From NCBI GenBank assembly GCA_009703635.1, contig WLFS01000034.1, forward strand, positions 1 to 6,058: 6,058 nt of DNA, given 5' to 3'. The stretch's first letter is position 1. Every line of letters begins with the position of its first letter. This stretch comes from Actinomycetota bacterium (lineage in GTDB: Bacteria; Actinomycetota; Actinomycetes; Actinomycetales; Microbacteriaceae). The position numbers were made by a program, and so were the translations under genes. This document shows, one piece after another, positions 4,781-6,058 of this stretch. The notes under the pieces were generated by a model. That model was not told the origin of the DNA. It worked only from the letters and a program-made list of their open reading frames with translations, and did not search any database.

Positions 4781-6058
4781 GTTGTTTTGGAAGTTCGCTT
4801 CTTCAAGGCGTGCCTTCACGTCAACTAGATACCTAGACGCGTCCGCACCGTCAACTAGTCGGTGGTCGTAGCTCAAAGCCAGGTAAACCATCGAACGAAT
4901 AGCAATCGACTCTTGACCGTCGCTGCTGGTGATAACTACCGGGCGCTTCTGGACGACACCAGTTCCCAAGATGGCTACCTGAGGCAAGAACACAACTGGG
5001 GTGTCAAACAAGGCTCCGCGGGATCCAGTGTTGGTAAGGGTAAAGGTCCCACCCATCATCTCGTCGGGCTTTAGCTTGTTCTCACGGGTGCGTGAAGCTA
5101 GGTCTGCAATCTGCTGCGCAATCTGAGCCAAGCTAAGTGACGCGGCATCACGAATAACCGGAGTTAGCAAACCACGTTCGGTGTCAACAGCAAAGCTGAT
5201 GTTCTCGCTCGGGTGGTAATTGATAGTCTCGCCTTCGATTGAAGCGTTTAGCTTTGGGTGAGAGCGCAGGGCCTCGGCACTTGCCAGGAAGAAAAACGGC
5301 ATGAAATTCAACTTTGTGCCGGTGGCAGCGGTGAAGCGAGCTTGGATACTCTTTCGCATCTCAGCGATTCGAGTCACGTCAACTTCCACCACGGTTGTTA
5401 GCTGAGCTGATGAAACCATTGAGGCAACCGCACGCTCGGCAAGTACCTTGCGCAGTCTAGACATCGGTTCGCTAGTTCCGCGCAGTGCGCTGACAGGCGC
5501 TGGCACGTGCGCTGCGGCTGGCGCAGCAGAAGATCCAACTGGAGCAGAAGTTGCCGCCATCACATCTTCTTTACGGATACGACCGCCAACTCCAGTTCCA
5601 GAAACTCGAGAAAGATCTACACCTGAATCTTGAGCAAACTTTCTAACCAGTGGGGTGACGTATCCGGCATCAGTTGATGAAGCGGCAAGAACAGAGATTA
5701 CCGGCGCTGCGACAACTGGAGGTGCAACGGGAGGTGCAACAACTGGAGCAGCTACAACAACTGGTGGCGCTGCGATAACCGGAGGTGCTACTGGTGCTGC
5801 AACAACCGGAGGTGCTACTGGTGCTGGGGGAGCCTGAACTACCGGAGGGGCAACAGGTGCTGCTGCGGCTGGTGCAGTTGAACCCGAACCCGAACCGATG
5901 ATGACCAAAACCGCTCCAACTTGAACGGTCTCGTCTTCTTGAACAAGGATTTGCTCGATTACCCCAGCTACAGGGGATGGAATCTCTGTGTCTACTTTGT
6001 CTGTCGATACTTCTACAAGGGGCTCATCAACGTTGACGCTGTCGCCAACTTTCTTTAG
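4769..6058 (-). CDS. sucB: 2-oxoacid dehydrogenase E2 (SucB/DlaT type), 5' end missing
   Basis: E2 acyltransferase core of a 2-oxoacid dehydrogenase complex. The frame stays open to the right edge, so 429 residues are visible and the true start lies outside. Domains in visible numbering: the end of a lipoyl domain with lipoyl-lysine K21 in STDKVDTEIPSPVAGV; a long Ala/Pro/Val linker (about 61-122); the E3/E1-binding domain (about 133-169, YVTPLVRKFAQ...GTGVGGRIRKEDV); then the catalytic domain with SYDHRLVDG, H399 and D403. Actinobacterial members are usually annotated as dihydrolipoamide succinyltransferase, but characterised ones (M. tuberculosis DlaT, C. glutamicum AceF) serve pyruvate dehydrogenase, and the 2-oxoglutarate enzyme is a separate fusion protein. 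Acetyl transfer is therefore the likelier reaction. The number of lipoyl domains cannot be seen. It is the natural substrate of the neighbouring LipB and LipA. Confidence 0.95.
   Translation of the reverse strand, partial: LKKVGDSVNVDEPLVEVSTDKVDTEIPSPVAGVIEQILVQEDETVQVGAVLVIIGSGSGSTAPAAAAPVAPPVVQAPPAPVAPPVVAAPVAPPVIAAPPVVVAAPVVAPPVAPPVVAAPVISVLAASSTDAGYVTPLVRKFAQDSGVDLSRVSGTGVGGRIRKEDVMAATSAPVGSSAAPAAAHVPAPVSALRGTSEPMSRLRKVLAERAVASMVSSAQLTTVVEVDVTRIAEMRKSIQARFTAATGTKLNFMPFFFLASAEALRSHPKLNASIEGETINYHPSENISFAVDTERGLLTPVIRDAASLSLAQIAQQIADLASRTRENKLKPDEMMGGTFTLTNTGSRGALFDTPVVFLPQVAILGTGVVQKRPVVITSSDGQESIAIRSMVYLALSYDHRLVDGADASRYLVDVKARLEEANFQNNLGI
5693..5878 (-). repeat. Repetitive Ala/Pro/Val linker-coding region of sucB
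   Basis: This stretch encodes a swinging-arm linker with no charged residue, built from variations on APVAPPVV; the core VAPPV occurs five times. At DNA level a 23-nt segment at 5777-5799 is repeated identically at 5804-5826, giving a 27-bp (9-codon) period. Such a stretch can expand or contract by slippage or recombination without shifting frame. Flexible Ala/Pro linkers are normal in E2 proteins; the high valine content and the missing charges are less usual. Confidence 0.85.

Noticed and set aside
4790..4801. GAAG-TTCG-CTTC hairpin just past the unknown gene's stop
   Set aside because: Four base pairs with no T-tract, inside sucB coding sequence; too weak to call a terminator.
4819..4858. 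Direct repeat CGTCAACTAG (4819-4828 and 4849-4858)
   Set aside because: Both copies encode LVD within the conserved E2 C-terminus (LVDG and LVDV); repeated amino acids and codon choice explain it.
5655..5837. Plus-strand frame rich in Thr/Gly/Ala
   Set aside because: It is the antisense of the repetitive Ala/Pro/Val linker of sucB; low complexity explains the open frame.
4769..5908. sucB starting at a TTG at 5908
   Set aside because: The frame stays open upstream to 6058 and encodes the end of a lipoyl domain with STDKVDTEIPSP. A start at 5908 would cut that domain off; the gene simply runs off the window.
1..6058. CRISPR, tRNA, rRNA, insertion sequence or defence/biosynthetic island
   Set aside because: No spaced identical repeats, RNA gene-like cloverleaf, transposase or terminal repeats were seen; nearly all bases are covered by core metabolic genes.

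Overview
This 6.06 kb window is a block of core housekeeping genes from a streamlined actinobacterium. Every recognisable protein is of actinobacterial type: a GSI-beta glutamine synthetase with an adenylylation tyrosine, a DUF4191 membrane protein, LipA, LipB and a SucB/DlaT-type E2. The base composition is close to balanced rather than GC-rich, and genes are packed so tightly that convergent stop codons overlap. Together these suggest a small-genome aquatic Microbacteriaceae member (Rhodoluna/Aquiluna-like). That taxonomic guess is inference.

Layout: positions 1-79 (+) are the last codons of a gene that is probably glnE. It converges on glnA (76-1500, -), and the two stop codons interlock in CTAA. 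The 111-nt gap 1501-1611 holds the glnA leader, a GlnR-like operator and a short inverted repeat. Next come three minus-strand genes in apparent operon order lipB (3334-3969), lipA (2330-3337) and DUF4191 (1612-2313). lipB and lipA overlap as ATGA, and lipA and DUF4191 are 16 nt apart. A 64-nt divergent spacer (3970-4033) separates lipB from an unrecognised plus-strand gene (4034-4780) for a single-pass membrane protein. That gene converges with the E2 gene sucB (4769-6058, -), overlapping it by 12 nt, and sucB runs off the right edge. No stretch over 300 bases lacks a gene.

The genes form two linked functional groups. SucB carries a lipoyl domain, and LipB (octanoyl transfer) plus LipA (sulfur insertion) make the lipoyl cofactor it needs. 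GlnA assimilates ammonium, and GlnE, if that is the convergent gene, would adenylylate GlnA on the tyrosine seen here. The order dlaT/sucB - x - lipB - lipA - DUF4191 - (y) - glnA1 with convergent glnE is recalled from Mycobacterium tuberculosis (Rv2215 to Rv2221c), so most of this is deeply conserved synteny. The exceptions are the gene at x (replaced here by the oppositely oriented unknown gene) and y (an RDD-family gene, absent here). I see no mobile element, CRISPR array, tRNA or rRNA. The least ordinary items are the unknown gene 4034-4780, the operator-like sequence before glnA, and a strong hairpin inside the glnE 3' end.
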